Below, in pieces: positions 34,437-46,277 of a DNA stretch of 64,000 bases. The translations under genes were made by a program, and so were the position numbers. Numbering within the stretch: position 1 is the stretch's first letter; each line of letters begins with the position of its first letter. Below the pieces are notes generated by a model. That model saw only the letters and a list, made by a program, of their open reading frames with translations, was not told where the DNA came from and searched no databases. The stretch spans positions 496,001 through 560,000 of the forward strand of contig JACTVC010000001.1 of NCBI GenBank assembly GCA_018417955.1, in the 5' to 3' direction. This DNA comes from Laccaria trichodermophora (taxonomy: Eukaryota > Basidiomycota > Agaricomycetes > Agaricales > Hydnangiaceae).

Positions 34437-34469
34437 GTTGCACACCTGCTCTCAAGGTATTGCTCCACC

Positions 34470-34788
34470 TGTGATATAGGATTGGAAGGGAATGCCCAGA
34501 GGCCATAGTCAAACAGTGGTATATAGCTAGATTTGGATATCTTACATAATATATTGATCTTTTGTCTTGAACCACCATCTTGTCAGCAGTCTTGCCATCC
34601 TCTTGCACTACATGTAGTGCTTTGTATATCTGTACTTCCTACAGTATGCATAATCATGTTGGGCCAGCTGAGTATCTTGTAACTGCTCATTGCTCACTCA
34701 TGGGTGTTGATCCCAGATCCACCCATTCTTGCCTCCTCCTTCCCTCTTGGCTTCAGCTATGCGAGAAGTTCAGAGTGAACGCTTCACA
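34470..34788 (+). repeat. 5' LTR of the non-coding LTR element (319 bp)
   Basis: Starts TGTGATATAGG and ends CTTCACA; matched by 38,027-38,345 with five substitutions and no length change. Confidence 0.9.
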
Positions 34789-35509
34789 ATGGTGGGGGCA
34801 CCGCGGACTTCACCAAAGCATGGTTGAAGTCTGCATTTCTTGGTAGAGGGAGAGCTGGAGAGTTGTGGGAATGCGCCAGCTCATCACAGGAGGAACCTTA
34901 GCATGGATGGTAGCTGCTGCTCGCACACTTTGCGGCAGGCTTACTACTTCATGTGAAAGGGCTCATCCATCCTTCAGTTGGATGAACCATTGACTTTAGC
35001 TTGTGCTTGCACAGCTGGTTGAGGTTTGTTTGATTGGGTTGCTGCGCTGACTCTAAGCAGCTGGGCTTTGGGATTTCGCGACTACGGGCCTGAAGTCTAC
35101 TGTGAGGAGAGTTCCTACTCACCTATGTCTGGATTCCGCGACTATGCGACCATTGACTTGGTGAGGAGGTTGCCCACAACCAGTGTCGCCTGCTGCTTTG
35201 CGCTGCTTCACTGTCTCTCAGACTCCACCTGTTCCTCAACCATCTCCCTTGTCTTTTAGCATCTAGGCCTCTCAAGAACAGCCAGATGTTCATTGACATC
35301 CCTCCAGTTCAGTCTACTGCTCTGGAAATTATGTGCTATGCCCTACTATGCTTCTCTCCCAATCCTTGCTCTTTTCTTGCTTGAGGAATGAGTGTTCTCA
35401 TCCTCCTTACTTCTCTATGAACTCCCTGGAATGGCTCTTCTTGGTTTCTGAATGGTTAGAAGGGTTTGGAGTGGTTTTGGGTTGGATGGGGTTGATGGGA
35501 CATCAACAT

Positions 35510-36470
35510 GGGACTTATTCACATTATAACTCGCCAACCGATGCCCCGATTGCTCTCGTCTCTTTTGCGCTGGGAAGCCCTCGTTCATACCTTTCTTTGG
35601 ACCCCATGAACTCGCCAAACGGTCGCGTATTGGCTGCGCTTCACCTACTTCAGCCTGGTATGACCAAAATGAACATATCTCGTCCGTTCTCGGCGAGATC
35701 CTCGTCGTTCCTTTTGTTCTTTGGCTCGTTTTGAAGCCACGGTCAATGCGCTTTTGGGAAGCCCTCATACGCGTCAAACGGACGAGCGGTTCCTGTGTTA
35801 CAGCACCATCCCTCCAACAACCACTTACATGTGACTTGTTCATGTCATATCTCGCCAACTGATGCCCCGATTGCGCTCATCCTTTTTGCGTTGGAAAGCC
35901 CTCATTCACACCTTTCTGTGGACTCCCTGAACTCGCCAAACGGTCACCTATTGGCGGTGCTTCGCCTAGTTCAGCCTGGTATGACCAAGATGAGCATGTT
36001 TCATCCATTCTCGGCGAGATCTTCGTCGTACCTTTCGTTCTTTGGTTCGTTTTAAAGCCACGGTCAATGCGCTTCTGGGAAGCCCTCATACGCGTCAAAC
36101 GGACGAGCGGTTCTCGTGTCACAGCACCATCCCTCCAACAACCATTTGCATGTGACTTGTTCATGTCATATCTCGCCAACCAACGCCCCGATTGCTCTCG
36201 TCTCTTTTGCGCTGAGAAGCTCTCGTTCATACCTTTCTTTGGACCCCATGAACTCGCCAAACGGTCACATATTGGCTGTGCTTCGCCTAGTTCAGCCTGG
36301 TATGACCAAGATGATCATATTTCGTCCGTTCTCAGCGAGATCTTCGTCGCCCCTTTCGTTCTTTGGTTTGTTTTAAAGCCACGATCAATGCGCTTCTGGG
36401 AAGCTCTTATACGCGCCAAACGGACGAGCGGTCCTTGTGTTACAGTGCCATCTCTTCAACAACCATCTCC
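35510..36470. repeat. 321-bp tandem repeat, three copies
   Basis: TCGCCAAC begins comparable positions at 35,531, 35,852 and 36,173, an exact 321-bp step (107 codons). The minus strand stays open across most of a unit and reads a charged peptide (for example LTRMRASQKRIDRGFK), but no start, family or domain supports a protein. Confidence 0.9.
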
Positions 36471-36844
36471 CCATTCCTATTGTTATAACCTGCTCGCATC
36501 GGACGTTCTATAGCTCGTTTTAAACGTTGGATTCGTACCTTTCCGACGCACCTATTTACGTCGATAACGGACGACAGCCTGGTCTGCAGTATGCATTTAC
36601 TCCAGAACTGCAGTTTCTGGGTATCACCTCGCTATCTCGACTTCCACGGCTCGTCACGATACGCGAATTATACCGTTGGAAAGGTGTCGTTCGTGGCTTT
36701 CGAACGGGTATTTGATCTCCAGGAACGGGCCAGAAATCACTACGCTATGCTCAAACGCATTTTTGGCTACCTCAGGATCTCCCCTCTATTTGGGGTGTTA
36801 AGACTTGATTGGAGGACTCTTATGGGCAGGGGAGACACCTCAAC

Positions 36845-37225
36845 TGGTTGAGAGTTGCTGCTCGCGCATTACGCGGCGGACTCTTCTTCAGTCATGGTAA
36901 CCTTCTGGCTCCATCAGAAGGCTGATTGCTGCTTGCGCGTTGCGCGGCAGATCAGTGTGGAGGAGTTGCAGCTCGCGCATTACGCGGCGGACTCTTCTTC
37001 AATCATGGTAACCTTCTGGGTCCCTCAGAAGTACTGATTGCTGCTCGCATGTTACGCGGCGGATCAGTGTTGAGGAGTTGCTGCTCGCACATTATGTGGT
37101 GGACTCTTCTTCAATCATGGTAACCTTCTGGCTCCTGATTGCAGCTCACATGTTTTGCAGCGGATCAGTGTTGAGGAGTTGCTGCTTGCACATTATGCAG
37201 CAGACTCTTCTTCAATCATGGTAAC
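36845..37225. repeat. About 111-bp tandem repeat, four copies
   Basis: GGACTCTTCTTC followed by ATCATGGTAACCTT recurs near 36,878, 36,990, 37,101 and 37,202, steps of 112, 111 and 101 bp. It lies within the interior of the non-coding LTR element. Confidence 0.85.
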
Positions 37226-37494
37226 CTTAAAGATTGCTGCTTGTGTGTTGCATGGCCTGTGTCCACTCTGGGGGGCAAAATTTATGACAAGATTTTTTTC
37301 CCCTCCTTTCCTTTGACCTCTTATCATTCCTACCCAACATGGCACCACCTTTACCCACTCAGACACCAACTTAGGATCACAGCTTGTAATTTTCCACTGC
37401 ACGATCTCTTCGCCTCTATCCTCCCTGGCTTGATTCTTGAGATTCACACACTGGAAAAGTGGGGGGCTGTAGGGGAGTATAGGTGGAAGATGGG

Positions 37495-37735
37495 AGGAGA
37501 GGCGCAAGCCTCTATCCCATTACATGCTCCCCATGTCCAGACGACACACCACAATGGAAGCAAGCTACATCATCTTGATGGGTAGAGGGAGTTGAGTTGG
37601 GATCAACAATCTGAGTGGAGAGGCGCAAGCCTCTATCACACTATACATGTCTTATACCCAGACCACAAGTATGATGGAAGCATGCTACACCATCTTGATG
37701 GGGAAAGGCAATGGAGTTGGGATGGATGACCTGGA
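37495..37735. repeat. About 121-bp direct duplication inside the LTR element
   Basis: GGCGCAAGCCTCTATC followed by a GGAAGCA-GCTAC-CATCTTGATGGG segment occurs from about 37,501 and again from about 37,621, with moderate divergence. Confidence 0.75.
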
Positions 37736-38026
37736 AGCCATCCACTTGCATGGTTTCCCAGTACTCATGGTTATACATCACTAAAGAGAGAATGGGAGGA
37801 TCATATGGGTATTTCTGGGTTAAGCTGGGAGCTTACAGTGACCAGCTTTCCAGATAGCAAATTATTTGGGGCCAAATTTTTTCTTTCTTTTATTCATCTT
37901 CTTTGCTTTGCTACCTTTTGGTCTCATTTTATCCTGATATTCACTCTGGGGGGCAAGAGGATTTCTATTCTATTATTCTTCCCCACCATTGTTTTCCTTA
38001 CATGCCCTCTGGACATTGGGGGGCTT

Positions 38027-38345
38027 TGTGATATAGGATTGGAAGGGAATGCCCAGAGGCCATAGTCAAACAGTGGTATATAGCTAGATTTGGATATCTT
38101 ACATAATATATTGATCTTTTGTCTTGAACCACCACCTTGTCAGCAGTCTTGCCATCCTCTTGCACTACATGTAGTGCTTTGTATAACTGTACTTCCTACA
38201 GTATGCATAATCATGTTGGGCCAGCGGAGTATCTTGTAACTGCTCATTGCTCACTCATGGGTGTTGATCCCAGATCCACCCATCCTTGCCTCCTCCTTCC
38301 CTCTTGGCTTCAGCTATGTGAGAAGTTCAGAGTGAACGCTTCACA
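38027..38345 (+). repeat. 3' LTR of the non-coding LTR element (319 bp)
   Basis: Same ends as the 5' LTR. Immediately followed by a GTCGT-rich simple repeat rather than a target duplication. Confidence 0.9.
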
Positions 38346-38580
38346 GTCGTTGTCGCGTGTCATTGTCGCATGTCATCGTCGTTGTCGCGTGTCATCGTTG
38401 TTGTGTGTCGTTGTTGTTGCGTGTCATCGTTGTCGTGTGTCGTCGTCCTCGCGCGTTGTTGACACGTCATCGTGTCGTCGGCCTTGGTGGTGGTAGTGGG
38501 CCGTCGTTGGCATTGGTGGGGTGTTGTTGCGTGGGGTTGCCGTTGTCGTGGGGTTGCCGTTGTCGTGAGGTCGGTTTGAA
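38346..38580. repeat. GT-rich degenerate simple repeat (GTCGTTGTCGCGTGTCAT-like)
   Basis: Imperfect repeats of GTCGTTGT, GCGTGTCATC and GGGGTTGCCGTTGTCGT cover the stretch. Open frames on both strands are by-products of the repeat. Confidence 0.8.
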
Positions 38581-38740
38581 TGATGTGGGGTGGTTGGGTG
38601 TGTCGAACGAGGTTGGATGTGGGAAGGTGGTGGTGGAAGACGAAAGACAAGGACGTGGCAACAAAGCCAACGTGTTTGGCCAGCCTTCGGAACGTGCTGG
38701 GAGCGAGGGTATATGATGTGTGAAAGTTGTGTATATAATA

Positions 38741-38868
38741 AAGCCTTCATGGTGTAGTGGTTTATTGTGATGTAAAAAGTTGCCCAAGTGATCAAGTGTT
38801 CAATTCCTGCTCATGCCATTCTTTTTTCTTTGTCTAATAATAATAACAATAATAAATAAACAGAAATT
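38741..38868 (+). mobile_element. tRNA-derived SINE candidate with TAA-rich tail
   Basis: TGGTGTAGTGGTTTATTG resembles a tRNA A box (Glu/Asp-type wording) and AAGTGTTCAATTCCTGC a B box, about 50 bp apart. CATGCCATTC and a T-run follow, then an AT-rich tail of TAATAATAA units. The arms do not form a clean cloverleaf, so it is called a SINE head rather than a tRNA. Confidence 0.55.
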
Positions 38869-38877
38869 GTAAACTCC

Positions 38878-39066
38878 TGCTGGACTCCATCTGGAGTCTG
38901 GCTGGTTGACTGTGTTATGAGGTGGAGTCCATGCAGTCCAGATGGTGGACCTGGAGTCCAGGTGGATCCTAGACTAACATTTGGCTGGGTTGCCACCAAA
39001 GAAAAAATCTGGATGAACAGCAGTAATCCATCTGGAGTCTGCTGGAGTCCATCTGGAGTCCAACTG
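38878..39066. repeat. Cluster of CTGGAGTCCA-like short repeats
   Basis: TGGAGTCCA, CTGGAGTC or CCATCTGGAGTC occurs about ten times in 190 bp in loose order. The word is close to its own complement (TGGACTCCA). No other feature explains the density. Confidence 0.75.
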
Positions 39067-39719
39067 GAATATGTGGAGAAGTGTAAAGTCCTCCACAGAA
39101 CGGAAGTGTTCAAAAGAAGTGTCTGACTTACCCTTCTCCAAGGCCCAAGTCAATAAATCTGCCTCTCAAACGATGGTAGGCGGCTGTGGCCAGCTTCAGG
39201 ATCATCGCTGGGGCTCAGGGCAAGGGTGGAGAACACCCAAGCATGCGTACTTCTCGCTTGCAGATAACGGACCCCTGCCTGGGGATGGCTCCCTCGTCTG
39301 CGGCATCATCATTGCCTGCGCACTGTTCACGGTGGTTGAAACCGCATAAATGCCTTTCTGTCATTTGGTCATAGCCCAAAGAGATGGCTGAACAGCACTT
39401 CACGTACCATGCAAACCCTCCTGCTTGCTCCCTTATCACCTCTGCCTTATTTCACCTTCAAGCAGCGCTGAGGTAAGTTGAGCCGGATGTAGTGAGGATG
39501 ATCGCAATTTGCAAGGTGTAAGAAATAGGTGTAAATTGTGACTATATGTGACCTTCAGCTTTCCACTTAAACAATATTTGTAGCAAGACATGCAATGTTG
39601 AGTGATATATAGATATTACAGGTATTAGAATTTAGCCATAGGTCATCGCAGCAATGTCAATCCTCATCCCAGCCTCCTCAACCTCAGTCTCAACCGTCTG
39701 CAGCTAAGGGCAACAGGCT
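39067..39719. other. Stretch with no supported gene
   Basis: Open frames here carry no recognised motif. If the deaminase and KDZ genes belong to one transposon, its left terminus should lie in or left of this stretch; I did not find a convincing end. Confidence 0.4.
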
Positions 39720-42700
39720 TCAAGGTGGAGGGATACCCAAGTCTCCCGAACCTTCACCCTTCTGCTTGGAAAGGGCAGCAAATCGAAAGATAGCAGGGTC
39801 CTGGGTTTCGTGAGCGGGCTCACTGCTGTCGGAAGAAAGTCGATGTGAGCCATTGGACTTAGCACATTTCCGAAACAAAGCTGAGTGGTCTAGAAATTCA
39901 ACAAGCTCGCATCGCAACAAGTTCCCAAAATGACTGTTCATTGATTTCACAAAGTCCTCTGGAAGCCATGGGGGGAGAGTGCAAGCTGAAACGGTATTGT
40001 GATGGCCTCTTACGACGAATGGCTTCCCTCCAGCAGACAGGAGGGAGAGCAGATAATGACACACTGGGCAGCAGAGTTTTGATATTCCAATAATTGGTCC
40101 AAAACCCTTTTAAAATAAATGAGACTCTAATGATAAAAACAAGTCGGTGTGCAACCCACCTTCATCTGTGCCAATATATCTCTGCTGAAAGTCGCTGTCT
40201 TGTCAAGAAGGCTTGCAAGACAAGCCTCGCAATGCAGCGTGCCCTTAAACTTACTTTGAGACGTCTCCAGAGAACCAAAAAGCTCACAGCTTGCCGACAG
40301 CGACTTGATATCTTCAGTGATTTTGCTAGATTCAATGACAGAAGCATTAAGCGCTTCAAGCAGTTTCGTTGCGGATGCGCTCCAGCCCTCAAATGTGCAG
40401 CGAATCAGTTGCGAAAGTGCAGTTTTGATCTCCCTTATATCGCTGGAGGTCGGACCATTAGGCCTGCCAGTCCAGCGCTTCTTGATACCCCTAATGAGAG
40501 AGGAATATTTAAAACCCTCCTGAAGAAAATCAAGTATCTCGTGGTTGGTTATGATGGCTTGGGATTTATGGAGAGAGGTCGCTGTGGTTGTTGTGGGAAA
40601 TAATGTCGGGTCCATGAGGAGCTCCTTCCATGGGAGTAAACGTTCGTCCATGGGTGGGGTGACCAAGACCTGAATAGAGATAGTGTGGTGTACGAAACTT
40701 GGCCCAGTGACATATGTAAGGAGAATATCTGCTGCATTGAAATGGGCTACCATGAGCCTGAGCCAGTCAAGAAAAGATCGCCACAGCGGCATCTTGATGC
40801 CATCTACTTCAACAAAACACTAGTGGCTACCACTGTTTATCATAATACTAAGGCATATGCCTAGAGCTAAATATCTATATCTCAAGCATAATTATGAAAG
40901 GCCTTTCATTTGACTTGCTTATGTCTCTCATTCATTTAAATGCTGGGCTTCACTCATAAGTTGTAGGAGAATTACCCTTGTGAATTTCATAAAGGTGGCT
41001 GGCAATTTCATTGCAGATTTTCATACTTATCTCTCAGTATTTCATTCTGAATTTCATATTTATCCCCACTGTTTTCATTGTGACTTTTCATTCTTCAGCT
41101 CTCAAGATTTCATTCTGAATTTCATACTTATCCCCACTGCTTTCATTGCAACTTTTCATTATTCAGCTGACAGAATTTCATTCTGAATTTCATATTTATC
41201 CCCACTGCTTTCATTGCAACTTTTCATTATTCAGCTCTCAATATTTCATTCTGAATGTTATACTTATCCCCACTGCTTTTATTGTGACTTTTCATTATTC
41301 AGCTCTCAACATTTCAATCTGAATTTCATATTTATTCCCACTGCTTTCATTGCGACTTTTCATTATTCAGCTCTCAGTATTTCATTCTGAATTTTGTATT
41401 TATCCCCACTGTTTTCATTGCAACTTTTCATATTTACCCCCAATATTTTCATTGGGATTGTTCAGATGTATCCCACATGTCAGGGTCCATGCAATGGGCT
41501 TCCATGGAAGTGGTCACATGACCAGTTACCAAAAATGGTCAAAAACAAAAGTTGTAGCCCTACAGTGTAGCTTCCCAAATCTGTTTGAATTGTATTCTGA
41601 AGTGCTCCCATTGTGGAGGTATGAGGTAAAGGAATGTCAAAAGTGTCGCGTTTTTTTTTGTATTTTGTGTTTTTCTCTATGAAAACAAAACCAAATAACA
41701 TGATTTCAGTATATTTAGAAAGCTAAAAGAAAGGGCTACAATTATTGTATCATGGGAAAAATGACCAAAAAAGGAAGGTGCATGCCCTACTATAACAGTC
41801 AGATATATGACAACAAAAAAGTCGGACTTATACTACATAGTTTACTGATGCACTATAAAAGACTACAAAAGTTGCACTTAGACTACAAAGTTAGGGTTAG
41901 GGCCAAAAGGTTATCTTGACTACAAAGTTTGTACTGTTTTCTTTTTGAAACTACAAAAGTTTGTAGTGTGCGCTTTTTCATTAGAAAAGTGTGTAGTGTC
42001 CGCTTTTTGAGACTACAAAAGTTTGTAGTGTGCGCTTTTTCATTAGAAAAGTTTGTAGTGTCCGCTTTTTAAGACTACAAAAGTTTGTAGTGTGCGCTTT
42101 TTCATTAGAAAAGTTTGTAGTGTCCGCTTTTTGAGACTACAAAAGTTTGTGGTGTCATCCTTTTCATTTAAAAAAGTTTGTAGTTGACATGTAGTTTAGG
42201 GTGTCTTTGGCCCTATCTATGTTATGGGATGAGGTTGAAGGATTGCCAGTGCTGCAGTATTAGTATTTGACATCATGCACTGTGGCTGAAGGATTGACAT
42301 GATATCATGAGTTTTTGACTTGATGCCCAAGTGGGCTTTTACACTGTCTGCTTTCACATTGATAGCTACTGGCCTGTCCCAAACATAGTCAACTTTGATA
42401 CAGCTCTTTGAGGGCTGTAAGATGATGGGCTGATTCACCCTTTGAGGTGTTCTAGGTCATGTTCTAAGTTGACTATGTATTGAGTAGATATTAACATAAA
42501 TAGCCTTCTCTAGATTCAAAGCCAACTTGGGCAAGATGTGATATATAATGGGCTGATTCATCCTTTGAGGTGTCTTTAAGTCAGGTCATGTTGCAAGCTG
42601 ACCATGTCTTGGGTAGATATCAACATGAATAGTCTTCTCTAGCTTGAAAGACACCTTGGGCATGATGTGAGAAACTGATGATATATACAGTGATGTCAAT

Positions 42701-45700
42701 CCTTCAGCCATATTTCCATATGAACTCACAATTATGTTTTCAGATAGCACAGTAGGTATCAATGGCCTTTCCTACTGTGAAAGACAACTTGTGCATGATG
42801 TCAAATACCAATGCTGCACCACTGGCAATCCTTCAACCTCATCCCATGACATAGATAGGGCCAAAGACACCATAAACTACATGTCAACTACAAACTTTTT
42901 TAAATGAAAAGGCAGACACTACAAACTCTTCTAATGAAAAAGTGCACACTACAAACTTTTGTAGTCTTAAAAAGTGGACACTACAAACTTTTTTTTAATG
43001 AGAAAGCAGACAGTACAAACATTTGTAGTCTTAAAAAGCGGACACTACAAACTTTTCTAATGAAAAAGCGCACACTACAAACATTTGTAGTCTCAAAAAG
43101 CGGACACTACACACTTTTCTAATGAAAAAGCGCACACTACAAACTTTTGTAGTTTCAAAAAGAAAACAGTACAAACTTTGTAGTCAAGATAACCTTTTGG
43201 CCCTAACTCTAACTTTGTAGTCTGAGTGCAACTTTTGTAGTCTTTTATAATGCATCAGTAAACTGTGTAGTATAAGTCTGACTTTTTTGTTGTCATATAT
43301 CTGACTGTTATAGTAGGGCATGCACCTTCCTTTTTTGGTCATTTTTCCCATGATACAATAATTGTAGCCCTTTCTTTTAGCTTTCTAAATATATTGAAAT
43401 CATGTTATTTGGTTTTGTTTTCATAGAGAAAAACACAAAATACAAAAAAAAACGCGACACTTTTGACATTCCTTTACCTCATATCTCCACAATGGGAGCA
43501 CTTCAGAATACAATTCAAACAGATTTGGGAAGCTACACTGTAGAGCTACAACTTTTGTTTTTGGCCATTTTTGGTAACTGGTCATGTGACCACTTCCATG
43601 GAAGCCCATTGCATGGACCCTGATATGTGGGATACATCTGAACAATCCTAATGAAAATATTGGGGGTAAATATGAAAAGTTGCAATGAAAACAGTGGGGA
43701 TAAATATGAAATTCAGAATGAAATACTGAGAGCTGAATAATGAAAAGTCACAATGAAAGCAGTGGGGGTAAATACAAAATTCAGAATGAAATACTGAGAG
43801 CTGAATAATGAAAAATCGCAATGAAAGCAGTGGGAATAAATATGAAATTCAGATTGAAATGTTGAGAGCTGAATAATGAAAAGTCACAATGAAAGCAGTG
43901 GGAATAAATATGAAATTCAGAATGAAATACTGAGAGCTGAATAATGAAAAGTCACAATGAAAGCAGTGGGGATAAGTATAACATTCAGAATGAAATATTG
44001 AGAGCTGAATAATGAAAAGTTGCAATGAAAGCAGTGGGGATAAATATGAAATTCAGAATGAAATTCTGTCAGCTGAATAATGAAAAGTTGCAATGAAAGC
44101 AATGGGGATAAGTATGAAATTCAGAATGAAAAGTCACAATGAAAACAGTGGGGATAAATATGAAATTCAGAATGAAATACTGAGAGATAAGTATGAAAAT
44201 CTGCAATGAAATTGCCAGCCACCTTTATGAAATTCACAAGGGTAATTCTCCTACAACTTATGAGTGAAGCCCAGCATTTAAATGAATGAGAGACATAAGC
44301 AAGTCAAATGAAAGGCCTTTCATAATTATGCTTGAGATATAGATATTTAGCTCTAGGCATATGCCTTGGTATTATGATAAAAGTGGTAGCCACCAGTCGA
44401 CAAAAGGTTGGACCACGTTGAGATCTTTGTTGGGTTCCTCCTGCTCTTCACCAGGCGCTGGTGTTGGCATTGTGATTTTGCTGCCGAGGTTCAAGCTCCT
44501 GAGCAAAGGAGCAATCATTTTCAGGTGCATTGGGAGGGCAGCACCTTTAGTGAGCCTATGAAGTGCATATCCATATATGACGACGCGCTCCACTTCGTCT
44601 TTGATATTCTGGGGGCTCTGAGTTGAATCCTTCAGCCCACGCCGGTAATTCACCAGTACCTTCAAAGATGACTGAAAGCATAGCAGGAGCTGCACCAACA
44701 ATTGATGAAACTCCAGGCATGTGTCTTGGGTGTAGAGCCGAAAGGCACTGCAGCCCTCGATGGCCAATGGCACGTTGGTTTTCTCCATTATTTTTGGGAT
44801 TGAGATGTGGAGCACTGGAGCTGCAAGTGGCAGGAAGGTGGTCAGGAATAGTATATCACTTTCAGCCCCCTCTTTTTGCTCCTGATCAAGCTTAGACTCT
44901 TCGAATGTAAAGGTCTGTATTTGTTTCAGGGCCTCAATAAGGGGCACTGACAAAGTCTTGTGGTCTAGCTGATGAATCATCTTCAGGTAACAAGTGGCAA
45001 CAACGTAGCATAGAAGGCGGGCAGAGTCATCGCTGGAGGATTTTGCAGGACCTTCGGCAGAGTGCCTCTTCATAGTAAGCAACCTGCCCAGGATCCATAG
45101 GTGCCTGGACATGGTCGAGTGGCTCCTATTGTATAGAAGGCGAAAACTGATAAGCATGTACTCCAGTAAGATTACACTGCCCTCACCAGTATTGGTCAAC
45201 CCACAGCTTTAGCTCATCGTCAGCCAACTCGAGGGCAGCCAAGGTCCCTGCATCATTGATGATGGGTTTTCCGACTGGGAGGTTCATTTCTTTACTATCC
45301 TGACGATAATTCTGGGTGAAGAGAAGATGCCAAATTTGGGACGTGAGTCCTGGCTGGGGCGGTGTAATAGCAGGGACCTCGATGGCAGGGGCTTGGGTGC
45401 AGGCAGTGATCTCAAGCACCTCAGAAGTGCGCTTCGTTACAATTGCAACGACCTCATTCTCCATGACGGCGATAGTAGAAAATGCGTTGGATATCTTGAG
45501 TTCCATGCAATCTGGTTGAGGTTGCTTCGATGGTGTAACCTGGAACTTCCGCTGCTGTTGTATCGGCTCAAGCAATGCGGTAATGGTGCGGAATGCAAGA
45601 ATGTTTTTTGTGATCTCATTAGATTCGTCTGTGGTCTGAGGGACGCTAGGTGGGGCACCACTAGGCGGGTTGTTGTTCAATGTATCCTGTGTGTGCCAGG

Positions 45701-46023
45701 CTTGTACACCGCTGTGAGGTTCATCGCTGTTCTTGCCCCGATTAAAGATTCCTGACGCTTTGTGGAGGATACTTCTCATTATGTAGAATCTGATCGAGTT
45801 CAAAGGATCAAGCAGCAAAACCAATGGACCAATATGAGGGACCAAGCTTCGATTAAGCCCTAATAACAGGCATTAGCTCGAGTTAGACAGGGAGAATAAG
45901 AAGAATACATACAACCTTGAAGAGGATGGTTGGTGAATGGTGGCTTAGCGACGTCGGAGTTACATAATATGTCCACTCAATAGCCGATAGATCGCAATCA
46001 CATTCGCCTTTCTCCATTGTCAT
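39720..46023 (-). pseudogene. OTT_1508-like deaminase gene, split by palindromic element 1
   Basis: Minus-strand exons run from a provisional ATG at 46021-46023 to TGA 39720-39722. The N-terminal part reads VVWLNRSLVPHIGPLVLLLD (across an intron). A middle exon (45,150-44,406) includes SRHLWILGRLL and LVQLLLCFQSSLKVLVNYRR. Its end, NVVQPFV, continues in frame past the 3.6-kb insertion (40,818-44,399) as EVDGIKMPLWRSFLDWLRL. The C-terminal exons carry LHCEACLASLL (H-x-E) and, after an intron, GISKLCCPVCHYLLSLL (CPxxC), the zinc site of the deaminase fold. PPWLPEDFVKSMNSHFG follows. This fits the fungal OTT_1508-like deaminases, probably acting on nucleic acid or nucleotide bases; the substrate is unknown. 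Apart from the insertion I see no stop. It diverges from the KDZ transposase. Confidence 0.7.
40818..44399. mobile_element. Giant palindromic element 1 (3.58 kb)
   Basis: The left end CACTAGTGGCTACCAC and right end GTGGTAGCCACCAGTCG are inverted, with 6-bp ACAAAA repeats outside (40,812-40,817; 44,400-44,405). The arms (about 40,818-42,290 and 42,810-44,399) are near-identical reverse complements around a loop of about 500 bp. From the outside in, each arm has: the end segment; a TTTCATT-rich array (TATCCCCACTGCTTTCATTG units); a block of about 300 bp shared with elements 2 and 4 (GGTCACATGACC to GGAAGGTGCATGCCCTA); and a hairpin-unit array (ACTACAAAAGTTTGTAGTGT). No transposase is encoded. 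It sits inside the deaminase exon, whose frame is restored by its removal. Confidence 0.9.
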
Positions 46024-46183
46024 CTTCTCCACTTTCAAACCTAATGAAGGTCAGTCATAAAATGATCTGAAAAAGCTAAGGTTGCTGAGAATTCCGATGA
46101 ACACAGACTGAATCAAGCCAAACGACGAATTTCCTTTTTGGAAAACTGACTCCTCCTGCCTCTGTGACAGAATCTCTTCAATA
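46024..46183. promoter_or_regulatory. 160-bp divergent promoter region, deaminase / KDZ transposase
   Basis: It lies between the provisional deaminase ATG (46023, minus) and the KDZ ATG (46184, plus). No core element is recognised. The short spacing suggests the two genes are expressed together, if both starts are right. Confidence 0.45.
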
Positions 46184-46277
46184 ATGGGAAAAGGGCGCAC
46201 GGCGCAAACTGCATTGCCTGACTGTGAGTTTCTTTCATGCTGTTTATATATATTCAAGACTTAAGATACAAACTATC
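46184..46277 (+). pseudogene. KDZ transposase, 5' piece (exon 1 and start of exon 2)
   Basis: ATG 46184 begins MGKGRTAQTALPD (46,184-46,223). A 42-bp intron (GTGAGT...TTAAG, 46,224-46,265) leads to a codon completed across the junction and then TNY before the Gypsy insertion at 46,278. The frame continues exactly at 56,557 as QSVVELSDDCKK. The small exon is inferred from splice phase and context, so it is less certain than the downstream pieces. Confidence 0.55.

Larger units (their letters stand above)
34470..38345 (+). mobile_element. Non-coding LTR retrotransposon, 3.9 kb
   Basis: Two 319-bp direct repeats, both starting TGTGATATAGG and ending GCTTCACA, bound the element; I count five differences. 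After the left LTR comes TGGTGGGGGCACCGCGG, a likely tRNA primer site. Before the right LTR comes the purine tract TTGGGGGGCTT. Both match the Gypsy-type element at 46-56 kb, so the two are related. The 3.2-kb interior holds tandem arrays and no gag, protease, reverse transcriptase or integrase motif. No target-site duplication is visible (CCACC on the left, GTCGT on the right). Likely mobilised in trans. Confidence 0.8.

Noticed and set aside
35415..36260. Minus-strand protein from the 321-bp array
   Set aside because: No recognisable domain, interrupted between units, and set inside an element without other genes.
38741..38820. Functional tRNA gene
   Set aside because: A and B boxes are present, but the acceptor and anticodon arms do not pair well and an AT-rich tail follows.
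41899..41914. TTAGGGTTAGGG as an interstitial telomere
   Set aside because: Only two units, repeated at the same place in related elements, so it is an element motif and not a telomere remnant.
41480..43623. Matching 73-codon frames in both arms of element 1 (FGFVFIEKNTKYKKKRD start)
   Set aside because: They fall in the shared block of about 300 bp, include a poly-T tract read as codons, and appear on both strands only because the arms are palindromic.
46051..46257. Minus-strand frame (GNAVCAVRPFPIIEEIL) as deaminase exon 1
   Set aside because: It overlaps the KDZ first exon in antisense and has no ATG; it could not be joined in phase with confidence, so it was left out.
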